Positions 46,478 through 57,777 of a stretch of DNA of 64,000 nt are shown piece after piece (the first letter of the stretch is position 1; every line of letters starts with the position of its first letter). Under the pieces are notes generated by a model. The model made no database searches. It was not told the origin of the DNA and worked only from the letters and a program-made list of their open reading frames with translations. Origin of the DNA: Elmis aenea (lineage: Eukaryota > Arthropoda > Insecta > Coleoptera > Elmidae); assembly GCA_947652605.1 (NCBI GenBank), contig OX393577.1, positions 21,827,466-21,891,465 of the forward strand, written 5' to 3'. Both the position numbers and the translations under genes were made by a program.

Positions 46478-47394
46478 ATAATATAAACTGAAAATTACAA
46501 TTTTTTGGGGGACTCCGGCCCCAGTGAGTCTCCAGACTCTCTATACGAGAAGGGGCGCAGATTTTGTGTCTTGTCCCCGGGCGCAAATTACCCTAGCTAC
46601 GCCACTGTATCTAGAGATACGACAACCTCACAGAACTTTATTTTCAAAACTGGAAAAAAAAAACTCAGACAGTTTGGTTCGTATAAAAAACCACGTTAAA
46701 ACTATAAACAAAACAAAGAGATCCAGGAAATAGAAGTAGGTACTTGCTGCTACAACTGTTGAAACTGAACCCATTTCACTGAATATTATGACCATTCCGA
46801 TTTAGAATTTTATTTAATAAATATTTTGTTGTTTGCTTTGATCAGGCTTTATTTTGTTTCTGATCAGCTAATAGATGAAACTTGACGTTATTAATTTAAA
46901 GCATGCCTATTTTTTTTTTTTATCAAAATCGTTTTTCAATATTAAAGCTGACAAATTTCAAAATAAATGTATTATGTGGCACATCATTGAAAAGAGAAAA
47001 ATATAAGCTCTCGAATGACACTAAAATCAACAATGGTTTGCATTTAAACAAATGCAAGTTTATGCTATATCTCGTAAAATATGCAATGTAAAAAAAATTC
47101 ATTGCCGCCTTTTTATAGCGATTAAAAATATCTACCACTTTTGTAAAAAACTATTTTTGCTATATCTCATAGCATCAGAGATAAATTCATGTAAAGAAAT
47201 GACACATTTTTGGTTTTTCATCAATATCGAATTAGCCTTGAATTGTTTTTCAAAAACAAAACCATCGCTGTATTGCTCTATGAAGTAGGTAATTTAACCG
47301 AACTGGTATCTATAACGGTTTAAAAGTTACCCATGGTGAGCCTCGAATTCTGGACACACTATATAACAAACCTCCTTGAACTCTTGCATTTAAA

Positions 47395-48430
47395 AAAGAA
47401 GCCAGTCATTTTGTATTCTTTCAAATCTTCGAGTTCTAAAAAGCAGAACATGAAAGAAGTTGTCATGAAATTTTGCTATTGTTGCGACGGCGTATTTTTA
47501 TAAATTCATCTAGCCATAAAAGAAGGCACGCAAAGAACCAAAAAAATGTTATTCTACATAACTTCATTTAATACTCATGCATTTAACCGAACGTCTCTTG
47601 AGTTGGTGCATCCCTTCAAGAAAAAATTGTTTCCGGAACTCCGCAAAATAGGCTATCTTCAGCACATAATTGACGGTAAATTTTCTGCCCTTAAATTTTT
47701 TTTAAAGATTTCTGAACAAACAGAAGTCGCAGGATGCTGTCAGGGCTTTAAGGTGGATCACGCAGCACAGTAACATTGCAAGCTTTATCGTCTTCAAATA
47801 GACCTCATCGTTGATTGTAGTGCAATTTTTCATATATTTAATAAGCAGAACTGTTCCTCGATTCAAAAATTAGTTGCCATTAGTTTTCAGGCCGAAGACT
47901 GTATTGGCTTCTTTTGGGGAAGGCGAACCCTTGCAAACCCACTGCATATATTTATGTTTTGGAGGAAGATCCCTATGATACACCTAAGTTTCATCCCCAG
48001 TAACAAGTCGTAAAAAAAGCTCTTTACAGCCTGTGAAGCGATATAATTTTCTTGGGAAATTTCTTATCTGACAAGTTTTTGCTCCGGCTTATGAACTCAA
48101 CACGCAGACACTTTCTTCGTACACAAATCGTCGTACAAAACTTTCCAAACAGTTGTTTCGTATACACCAACTTCCCTGGCAATGAAAGACAACTTCTTTC
48201 GCCGATCTGACAGCACCAAATCTTCAATATTTTAAACATGTTTTTAGTTCTTGTCTCAACTAGTTGACCTGATTTTGGATCATCCTGTCCAGACCACAGC
48301 GAAATTGTTTGGACCAAAATTGTACTTGGAATAAAGATGGGGCTTTATTTCCATACGCGTCGATCCTTCTTTGATGAAAATCAAGGCCCAATACCTTCTT
48401 TTGTAAGATATTTTAACTCACTTCGATTAT
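47395..48430 (-). pseudogene. Mariner-like transposase pseudogene
   Basis: On the minus strand, near 48230-48100, DLVLSDRRKKLSFIAREVGV leads into VYETTVWKVLYDDLCTKKVS, which is the helix-turn-helix and linker of a mariner transposase. Near 48010, LVTGDETxVYH holds the first catalytic Asp ('TGDET'). After it come segments around KYMQWVCKGSPSPKE, like 'SxQWxHKGSPxPKK'. The C-terminal part (47400-47780) is harder to follow. Frame changes and stops are frequent, so it is dead. It adjoins the end of the TA-type foldback at 47361. Confidence 0.75.
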
Positions 48431-48439
48431 CCTTATGTT

Positions 48440-49860
48440 GCTGCGAATCATTAAATGGTTTTAAAGCAACCTGCGAGTATTATATCACTTCTTAATTGAG
48501 TCAGTTATCTGTTACCATATATGGAACATTTTTTTGTACATATTTGCATAAACGTGTGAAAACATTTGTATTGTCTATAACTAAAAGCCTTTACCGATAG
48601 TGTTAGCAAATAGTTATCTAAATAGCGAACAGAATAACAATATACGACGCACAATTATCTATTTTCTTGATAGATCCGATAGGTAATAATAGTAGTTGTT
48701 GTTAACACTAAGGTTATATAAGCAATAAAGTATAGCACACACCTCTTAGATAAAACATTACCTGTTGTTATTATCTTGTCACATTTGCAAATCTATTGCA
48801 ATTGCCTGCGTCCTCTTGCGGAATGCGCGTTAATTATTAATATAGTTTTGCCTACGCGTCCTTAATCGATCATTTATATTCTGTGAAAGATTGATGAAAT
48901 GCCTTTGCAGGCTCAGGCACTCGCAAAGAAAAGCTGCGATTGCTTTAAGGCAGAGTACAATGTTTGTGAATGCGCTTGCTGCATTTCTAAACGATGCATA
49001 ATAATATTCCAACAAATTAAAAAATTAAATTTTTTCCTTGCAGGATGGTGTTAAAATAAGATTTGTAAGAAAGCTAAGGGATCGTTGACAAATATTAAAT
49101 TAAGTTTGGTTAGGTATTTAAAATATGTGAGAGTGAATAATGTCGAACAAGTCTTAAATCCCTCACAAAAAATAAATTCTTAATAAAAGCACCTTAAGTT
49201 TTTGATTTCTCGTAAGAGCTGCTTTACATGATATTATTTTTAGCAGTACGAATCACTGAACCAAAATTTTTGATTTGCCTTTTTTTTTGTATTTGGAGGT
49301 CTTAGAAAATCCAAAATTGTTACTTTTTTGGGCATCAAAATTTGATTCTTTTTCTAAAAACTACAATTTTTCAAAAATTCTCTCTTTCAATGAATAGTTT
49401 TAGAAATTTAAACTTTAAAACAGTTAAACGCGTGAAAAAACTTAAAAGAAAGAATAACAAATGACCATTTTACTGTTAATTCGCAAGTAGTAAAATGTTC
49501 TTAAAATTAGGTCCGTGAAGTTTTATACAATATTTTACTTTTTATTCGCTTTATTTAAAAACGATAAAGTAATAATATCAAAATGAAAATCAAAATATAA
49601 ACAAACGTTTGTTTAATAATTTATCCTCTTCACTTTTTGTGTTTAAATGTTGTGGCCTGTTGCGAACTGTTGTTGGTTAGCCATTGTTATTGACAAAAAG
49701 ACTTTGGCCTTAAAATATATAAAAAGTATGTAAGATTAAGTTTTAAAAAACTTATATTATTTCTAAGAATCGCGCTTTAAAAAAATCTATACCAGTCTCG
49801 AGATTATCGAATCTTCCTCAGTAAATTATGTATTAACATATTGTATATTATTGCAATATA
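48440..49860. other. No gene seen
   Basis: AT-rich sequence without recognised genes or element ends. Confidence 0.45.
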
Positions 49861-49862
49861 TA

Positions 49863-50162
49863 CAGGGTGTCCATAAATTGGCGGAAGCGCTACAAGTGAC
49901 GATGTTCTTCGTAAAATTCTAAGTCGAAAATCTTTATACAGAAATATTGTACCATGCTTGCTGCGTCTGCAAGAGGTCCTCAAAGTTTTGACATTCAGTC
50001 CTTTAATAAGCGTTATTATTTAATATTTGTTAATAAAAAAGCTGAGATTTGGAATAAAAATAAATTTCCAATAATATTTTTCTTAGATACTGTGTTTTTC
50101 CTTTCAAAAATTGGTTTTGAAAATATTTTAATCACTGATTTGAATGAAAATCTGTATAAAAG
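49863..50162. mobile_element. Fragment with CAGGGTGTCC end
   Basis: TATACAGGGTGTCCATAAATTGGCGG is the same kind of start as in the other TA-type elements, and is followed by AT-rich sequence with a 70-codon frame (49954-50166) that I do not recognise. The 148-bp satellite begins at once afterwards and may belong to the same element. The right end is not found. Confidence 0.4.
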
Positions 50163-50862
50163 TTAGGTATTAGACAACGTGAAGTTACCCCGAAGTTCAA
50201 TTATTGCATCATTGCACAAAAATGTTTCAATATTAAGCAACAATTATTGAAGCACTAACAAAGCGCTATCAAATGACACCAAAAACATTCAAATCGGTGA
50301 AAAAGTCCGGGATAGCGTAAAGTTACCCCAAAGTTCAGTTTCTTATTTATAACGGGTGAACGGTTAATCGAAATTAAAAATTTCTTGAAGCACAAAGAGG
50401 CACTAACGAAGCACTTAGGATTGGCATCAAGATAATTAAATTTTGGTGAAAAAGTCCGGGATGATGGGCAGTCTCCCCGGAGTTCAGTTTTTTATTTATA
50501 CGAGAACGGTTAGTCGAAATTAAAAATTTCTAGAAGCACAAAGAGGCACTAACGAAGCACTAAGGATTGGCATTAAGATAATCGAATTTGGTGAAAAGTC
50601 CGGGATGGCGTGAAATTGCCCCAGAGTTCAGTTTTCTGTTTATAACGGGAGAAAGGTTAATCGAAATTTAAAATTTCTTGAAGCACAAAGAGGCACTAAC
50701 GAAGCACTACGGATTGGCATCAAGATAATTAAATTTTGGTGAAAAAGTCCGGTATGGCGTGCAGTTGCCCCGGAGTTCAGTTTTTTATTTGTAATGGGAC
50801 AACGGTTAAACGAAATTAAAAATTTCTTGAAGCACAAACAGGCACTAACGAAGCACTAAGTA
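50163..50862. repeat. Satellite array, about 148-bp unit, about 4.7 copies
   Basis: The marker AAGTCCGGGAT recurs at about 50304, 50452, 50596 and 50745 (last with GGTAT). Each unit also has GTTCAGTTT, GGTTAATCGAAATTAAAAATTTC and AGGCACTAACGAAGCACTA in the same order. Spacing is about 145-149 bases. The first unit is the most diverged and the last is partial. No open frame is conserved across units. Confidence 0.95.
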
Positions 50863-50869
50863 AAAAAAA

Positions 50870-51455
50870 TATAGCAACATTTGTGCTTCTAAAGTCCGGG
50901 CTAACTTCACCGACCTCTTTAAATTATAAGTTGTAGAGTAAATTTTGCAGGATAAAATTGTAATTATAGCTGTTTTGCTTATTGGTAATATCTATCACTT
51001 GAATAATGCGATTTATTGTATCACATTCTAATCGTATCTGATCGAAAGAGCCAACAAAAATGTTATATCCGTTTAGCATATTTCCTTTCAGTGGACAAGT
51101 TCATTAATCAGAAAACAATAAATATACTGCAAGTTTCGTAACAATGCTATGATTCAGTTAACCAACCACTATGCAAATATAGTTGCTGGCCATTAAACAT
51201 TAATTGCCATCATATAAGTAAGTAATTACGCTTTGCTAAACAAAATAGCAATAATTTAAGTTGTAATGACTTTGTTACTACAAGGTATGTTAAATCGAGC
51301 TGAAACTTACACATAAATTGTAAGTGTTTAAAGTTATGTTTTTTTTTACATGAAATATTAGACTTTAACGAATACAAAATAATGTTTGGAAGGTTATGCT
51401 TACGTTAACATTAAATAAATATGCAAAGCACCTTTTTTATTCAAACTTCTTCATC
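50870..51455. other. No gene seen
   Basis: AT-rich sequence with no recognised features. Confidence 0.45.
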
Positions 51456-51459
51456 CCCT

Positions 51460-51815
51460 TCTTCTTCTCAATCGAGTTCTCTTGTATCTTAAGGCGTCGA
51501 GGAACGTTTTCCTAATTTTTGATAATGTTTATCTAACTCTTTCTATCGTAGGCTAATTATTGCACATTTCTACAGCTGACTCATGTTTCTTAGATTCTTT
51601 GCCTCACTACGTTTTCTCACTTTGGGTTTTTCCCTCTAAATTATGAGTTTTCATCCCATATTTGCGCATCTGTTTTGTAGTCATCAATCTCTGCAATTAT
51701 TGTTCTTAAATGTTTGAAATTTGCTACCTGCTCTATCCTTGCTTGTTCTAACGTACTTGAAACCGTTGGATGGTTCTTCGCTGTAACTCGTGCTTTGGTT
51801 TTGTCGACAACTTTC
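51460..51815 (-). pseudogene. LINE-derived fragment (copy 3 of 3)
   Basis: This is the longest of three related fragments (others at 719-975 and 42130-42425). On the minus strand, EQVANFKHLRTIIAEIDDYK resembles the 'QVxxFKYLGSIITEDGD' block that follows the RT active site in insect LINE proteins. The rest continues to the shared 3' TTC-rich end. A gap seems to join that block directly to the C-terminal part. Broken by stops. Confidence 0.6.
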
Positions 51816-52054
51816 AAAACTTTTAATATGCGTTAATGATTTGCAGTTTAACGAAATCTATTTAATAACAAAAAAAATCCTTGAGTGTGGTGTATTCCAT
51901 GTAAACATATGGTAATGAGATTAACGTTTGATTTAAGCTTCAACACAATGCTTCATTTTTTATGACCTTATAACTTTTGCTCTGACAACGAATGTAGCAA
52001 AATGAATCATAAGTTTAACTTCCTTTCTTGGTTTTAACTAAGTGTGTCGTTCAG

Positions 52055-53789
52055 TAGGGTGGATCGCTCTTATATGGGAGAATTTTTTTTTTCGAATTTC
52101 AATTTCGGGGGGTGCGCGATAGATGCCCTGGTATCTTTTGATTAATCATGCAAAATATTTTACAAAAATAATAATTGGAAGTACTGCCCCAAAGTCGTCA
52201 AAGTTTTCGAGAATTTAAAAAAAGTTACTTTAAATTAAAATGTCTTTGTTCTATTTTTAACAACGAATTTCACGACTTTTTGCAACATTATCACAGTTTA
52301 TGCTTTTAATTATTAAAATAACAATGTAACACACCGTTTTTCTTACTTTCCCGAGCAATTTTATTGTTACGTGCGCGTGGTGTGCACGGGTAGTGCAGCG
52401 GATATGTCATTTAGCGTCCCTTCGCTTTATAGTTTCAATTTTTTTTTCAGGAAGAGATCACGTTTCGTTCTGATTTCGAATATTTGAGATTTGATAGTGT
52501 GATTTTTTTGTAATAAAAGTACAAACGTTTACGTAGCAGTGATACAAACTGTCCTATATTTGGTGTGGACAAAGAATTCCCGAATAGTTTGTTACCGACG
52601 CATGAAGGCATGAAGGCATGATATAATATTTTATTTACGTCTCCAAACCTCAGCAAACGATTCCAGGATTTGGTAAGAGACACTAGTAAAATAGTTACTA
52701 CTGACATAGAACAAATCTGGAGAAGAGCGTCCTTACCTACAGTAGAGCATCGAACAATCTTAGCGAGAATAAAAACATATCACGTCAAATACCGTGCAAT
52801 CCTAAAGCCCTATCAATGTAGAAAGAATAGTGACAACTACAGAAACAAATTGGAGAAGTTCAAAATGGACTCTGTTTGACATTGCCACGCAAATGTAGTT
52901 CGTTCGAGACTAGTTCTTGTGACAAATCGCGAAAGATACTCATTAAAGAAAGAGAATTCTTGTTAGACTAGCGAGGTCAAAGAAAAATGATGATGTGTTC
53001 CTTAGATAGAGAGACTACAAGGAAAAACGAAACCAATATTTCCAAAAAATTGTAACGAAACTTTTATGAAAAAGCTTCCCAAACATCAAAGTCCCAAAGA
53101 TCCACGGCTCAAACTAAGGGTTCAAATTCTAAGCCCTTAAAAGCAAATGCTGATATGCATGAAAAGCAATGAGGACTATCGCAGAAAAGTTGTGTTCGAA
53201 GAGCACATTAGTTTATTGAAAAAACCTGGCTCACAATACATTGACCATATTTCTATGAAATCTAGTGACGCAAAAACAATTGCCAATTGACTGTTCGCAT
53301 CATTTCCGAAGCTATCGCAAATCTGGACAAAGTCGAAACTGATATTTTACCTAAATTTTGTTTGATGCCTTGCCACACACAAACCACTGAAAGATGTGTC
53401 AAATTGGTGACGGATCAGAAAAAAATTAGAATCTTGTCGTATCATACCAAGAAAGACTACAAAACCAAGTTATTAGCTTAATTTTGGAGTGATCTTAATT
53501 TTTTTTAAAGCTGTTTTTGTGTGATTTTACATTCTGTTCTATTTTCTTATTCTTTAAATTGTCCAAAAAAGTTATAAAAATTTTGGAGCCTAACCTTGAA
53601 TACTTTTATTGGGCACAAACTATAAACTACATTCAGCAAATTTTGTTCAAAATTCAGCAGGCTTGGGGCAGTACTTGCACTAATAATATCAAAATATTGT
53701 CTTCATGACTTCTGATTGTATTCCCCTAAAGCATCTTTTCCGCACCCCGCCAGAAAAAAAAATAAAAAAATAAAATTCGATCCACCCTA
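52055..53789 (+). mobile_element. hAT-type element with a decayed gene
   Basis: Ends are TAGGGTGGATCGCTC and, on the right, TTCGATCCACCCTA. TCGTTCAG flanks it exactly at 52047-52054 and 53790-53797. At 1735 bp it holds a decayed open reading frame in the middle (52550-53480). An 8-bp target duplication with TA-starting ends fits hAT. Confidence 0.9.
52550..53480 (+). pseudogene. Unassigned protein of the hAT-type element, decayed
   Basis: In the plus strand, from about 52553, CPIFGVDKEFPNSLLPTHEG continues to DLVRDTSKIVTTDIEQIWRR, then ARIKTYHVKYRAILKPYQ, then LFDIAT, and after a frame change CSSFETSSCDKSRKI and FLLDxRGQRKMMM. This pattern (a KYRxLLKPY block followed by a LFDIAxCxC...C Cys-rich part and LDQRxxRKM) is one I associate with uncharacterised insect proteins carried by repeats. 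I have no name for it. Frame changes and stops abound. A C-terminal part near 53290-53480 is also readable in pieces. The link to hAT is inferred from the ends, not from a transposase motif. Confidence 0.5.
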
Positions 53790-53797
53790 TCGTTCAG

Positions 53798-55146
53798 TGA
53801 AGATATTTAAAATAAATATTTATGAAATTAAACCCATCTTAAAGATAGTTCGTTGCTATAAAGTATTAAAAACATACTTAATCTGATAAACTGGGTTTTC
53901 CTGTTTTGACACATAATTCGGGTACCATTAATTAAATTTATGTTGAGGGTTAATTATTTACTTCGCATTTGGCATTTTTTCTTTGTGTTCACCTGTTCGT
54001 AACGTTTAGTTGACAGTAGGTGGGTATTTCAGATTTATGAAAATGAATAAATGTAGTAGACCGTATATCCAGTTTGCACGAAAGAAACCTATCAATTTAA
54101 AACAGTAATTGGTGCTTAATATGAGACAATAATTTAAAACTTTTATCACGATTTTCGAGGAGTTTTGAGAATCAGTAATTTAATGGCTTTTTAGTCCTAT
54201 TGTATTATACCTGGACTTACAAAATCGGTTTTCAGTCAGTTGTTAAATATGTAAATGCAATAAACCTGCAATTATTTTTCGTCATTTCTAAATTAAATAT
54301 TATACCCAATGTCATAGACAATTCTGGAAGTACTGGAAGTGCGAAAAACTAGAAAAGGATTCTATAATTATTATGTTATGACAATAATTAATAACTTTTC
54401 TAAAGCCAATGATCTTTTCTTTCTGGTTCTTAAAAAAAAAAAAAAACTGAGGTTAAAATAGCTGAAATTGAATGATTTTTTCAGTTTAATAGTAATGAAA
54501 ATGGTGTCCATTTATATATATCCCATTTATGGCCCAAAAAAATATTGGTTTAGTAAATTCTCAAATAACATGATTTTTATTATTATTGGTTATTCGCTGT
54601 AAAATATATATCAACAAACTAATATTTGAGGAAAACCTAAAAAAAATAACTGCTTTAGTTTTTTATTTTTTCCACCTTGGCTTTTCCTACAATTTCAGGT
54701 GAAAAATTGTAGGCCGGATGTATTATTTTCCAGCATAGAATATTTAAAGATTAAAAAATAAAAGGACTGCTAGGAATAAAAATTCTTAACAGTGCTTTTA
54801 TTTTTCTTCTTCTTCTATTCGTCATCAACATGCTCTTCAGGTATGTTTATTTCATCTTTAAAAGCTACTTTCAATATTTTTTATCTTCCATGAGTCATTC
54901 AGGTGTTAATCTGTTAATTCATCTACGGAATATAGGTACATCGGCTGATTCAGCAGTAACAATATCTTCATCTTTTAGTGCAGCCAGCTTTTAATCCGTG
55001 GTTTTATACATTGTTCGGCATAACCTAATGATGTAGGTAAGATAATCTAATTGTATCCAGTTGACTTTTACTATTATAATTATCTGTAGTTAGGTACATA
55101 TGTGTTTATTACTTGATATTACTTGGTTTTTTATTACTTGATATTA
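53798..55146. other. No gene seen
   Basis: AT-rich sequence with no recognised features. Confidence 0.45.
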
Positions 55147-55154
55147 ATTTTAAG

Positions 55155-56280
55155 CAGGGATGAGGAGTCGGAGTCGAAGTCGGGAGTCGGGAGTCGAGGA
55201 GTCGACGTTTTTTTGGCGAGTCGTGAGTCGGAGTCGGGAGAAACTAAATAACAATGTCAATCGATTTTTTTTAACGGAATCGGAAACGCTTAAAGTGACA
55301 CAAACTAGTTTTGTAGGTGGACGTCAATTTTTTATCTGCAAAAAATATTTGACTGGATAAGGTTGATAGACAGCGCAAGAATACAAAACGGATGATTCGT
55401 CTGATACACGGCAGGGTTAGTTTTGTAGTCAACCAAATCGTACCCCGTGTTGACCTTAGAAGTTTTCAAAAGCTGATAATGCCTTTCTTTTGAAGTTTTT
55501 AAGGTCAAGATAATATGTAGAAATATGGTATTGCGTATAATAAGAAAGTACAAAAAATACCTACATCATTTTTGATATCGAAAATAAACTCTATCTGTCG
55601 AGTTTTTGTTAAAGTTAAGTGTGAAAATGGGTTGTTTTATTTTTTTTGCTTACCTATTTCTGTTTGTTTTTATTCTTTCAGTTTTTTAACAAACGTTTCA
55701 TAACACAATATGTTGAAAAGTTATGGTGCGTATTATAAACAGATAACCATTTTACCAGAAAATTTTGGGCTAAATCAAACATTTGTGTTATCCGCCAAAT
55801 GTTACTGTAAATATAAGCAGAAATATGATTCATTAAAAATACTTGTACGTATTTATCTTTGATAACATGTTTTTTACACTAAAATTTGCCGTGTTATAAA
55901 ATTATAATTAATTCATTTTTCACTTTTAACCTTTAACAGTATACGACTACAGTATTATATTACTTTTGGTAAAATACCAAATACAATGGAAGTCGCTTAT
56001 AACGCGGGTTAAATACAATCTTGCAAACCCGCGTTATATGACAACCGGGGTATAAACGAGTTATTGAAAACTTTATATTTTTATATTAAGAACTTAATTT
56101 TTTAATATTTTTTCATCATTTAGTTAACATACGAAAATAAACTCTGTTCACCATAATAAAATACACTAAGAAACGAAAAAATAAAATAAACGGCTTTCAC
56201 GGTACTGAATTATACTAATTACGTTTTTTTTAATGAAAGAGTCGGGAGTCGGAGTCGGTTATTTTTCTGCCTCATCCCTG
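55155..56280. mobile_element. hAT element with GGAGTCGGAGTC ends
   Basis: Ends are CAGGGATGAGGAGTCGGAG and, as reverse complement of the right, CAGGGATGAGGCAGAAAAA, sharing CAGGGATGAGG. Flanking 8-mers are ATTTTAAG (55147-55154) and CTTTTAAG (56281-56288), one mismatch. Subterminal regions hold runs of GGAGTCG and GGGAGTCG. It has 1126 bp with no recognised transposase. A short inverted pair AACGCGGGTT / AACCCGCGTT lies at about 56000-56035. Confidence 0.88.
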
Positions 56281-56288
56281 CTTTTAAG

Positions 56289-57775
56289 TAATTGATATTA
56301 GAACGTAATGTTTGCACGATTTTATTACCCAATTTTTCTTGTTTTTGTGCAATAAAACACAAAACAACTAATTAAGAACGTACAGATAATAAGCAATTGA
56401 TAAAACTAACATATTCTAACTTGTAGTACGTATTACGCATATCATTGCCAATTTGGCAATTTCTACACATTTTGCTAAAGATCGCAAAGTTGCGAAAACG
56501 CACTATTATTATAAAACTTATAAAATCAAAACTGTTACAGTTTTTTTTTATTGAATTAAAATCAGGATAACATACTTTAATGCTTAAAGTTTCAAAAACA
56601 TCTTTGCAAAATTCGAAAACAAGTTTTTAATAATTTAAAAACATTGTGAAGATGGGTTTGAATTATAGAAAATAGGTATTTTAAAAAAAGTATGGTTTTA
56701 CGTTATAAATTTTGAGGAAAAAATTATACTACTATGTATTTTAGGTATCGTTTGTATCCTGTTTATTAACCTCAATATAAATAATAGTAAATATAAAGTT
56801 TTTCCATGGCGTAAATATTTTTTTGGATAAATATTACGTTTGCATATCAACTTTTCCAAAATTAGTTATTAAAAGTTTCTGATTTTTATATTCACTACAT
56901 CCTCATCACACTTTTTTGAAATGTAGGTCATTGGCTTATTTCCAACGCACATAAATTTGGTTTCCTTGGAGTTTATATATGAAATTATTCTTTTAACCCT
57001 TGTGAACTTACAATTCTACACAAGAATGCAATTTTCCTAACGTCGATTTGCATTGTCCCTCATAATATTTCAGCATTAAGATAACTAAAATGCATTAAGC
57101 GGTCGATTTTGTTCATCCAAAAGTAAAACTGATTAAAAGTTTGTGGGGGTCGTAAGTAGTCCACGTTCGTTTGGTATTAAGAACGTGACTAATCTCCTGC
57201 ATGAAAAATTTCAGTGAGTGATGGATATTTGATACCACAATGAAACAAATATTATGGGGAAGGTATCCGTTGCATTGAAATTCAAGCGGCGATGCTGAGG
57301 CACAGGTGTCGTGGAATGAACTCTGCGGGCTGTAATCAATCTTCCCATAGCCAGCACATATTTGGGGTTATGACAGGACAGGCCCTGCGGGTAGAGGGCT
57401 CGTTCGTTATTACTACTTTGTGCGCTAGCGACCAGCTTCATAAATCGAATTAATATGATGCTGGCAAGATCATATACTACACACAATTGAGCAAACAGAT
57501 ATGCAATTATAGATTTGTGCAATGATAAAATTGGGAGGCAACGGCTGTAATAGAACAAAATATATCATATACCACACAACGTAGAATCAGCGTAAATAAG
57601 TTGAATGAAGCCTGGTCTAGGCTTGGCCATGCTTATTTATAATATCATCGAATACTTTTTTTTTAAATTTAATTATACGTTTCAACGTAATGAACCCCAT
57701 GTGAATATTGGAAACCGGTAAATATAGGAGGATGGTAAAATTAGCTAAGAAAGGCATTTTTGCCCACTAAGAATT
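56289..57775. other. No recognised gene; 115-codon minus-strand frame at 57211-57558
   Basis: Mostly AT-rich sequence. Between 57240 and 57560 composition is clearly richer in G and C, and a minus-strand frame of 115 codons (starting MFYYSRCLPILSLHKS) is open. I recognise no domain in it or in the other frames. An exon, a decayed element or a conserved non-coding piece are all possible. Confidence 0.2.
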
Positions 57776-57777
57776 AG

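Larger units (their letters stand above)
44955..46607. mobile_element. hAT MITE inside the foldback, split by a LINE
   Basis: Ends are CAGAGGCGTAGCTAAGGGGG and, on the right, CCCTAGCTACGCCACTG. TATCTAGA is duplicated exactly at 44947-44954 and 46608-46615. Without the LINE and its duplicated bases it is about 370 bp. It has GC-rich ends and no transposase. Confidence 0.95.
44237..47361. mobile_element. TA-type element with about 500-bp inverted arms
   Basis: The left end CATTGTGTCCAGAATGCGAG and the reverse complement of the right end TAGTGTGTCCAGAATTCGAG match. TA flanks both (44235-44236, 47362-47363). Arms stay similar for about 500 bases, to about 44740 and 46850, through CGATATTGATAAAAAACC and AACTTGCATTT segments. 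The interior holds a hAT element with a LINE inside it; without these the element is about 1.5 kb. Between arm and hAT, the plus strand has an unrecognised coding-like stretch on both sides (near 44870 and 46640). Related in sequence to 5734-6617. Confidence 0.85.

Noticed and set aside
50163..50862. CRISPR-like array
   Set aside because: Whole 148-bp units repeat without short repeats alternating with unique spacers, and the genome is eukaryotic.
52447..52707. Minus-strand 86-codon open frame
   Set aside because: It lies antisense to the decayed gene of the hAT-type element 52055-53789.
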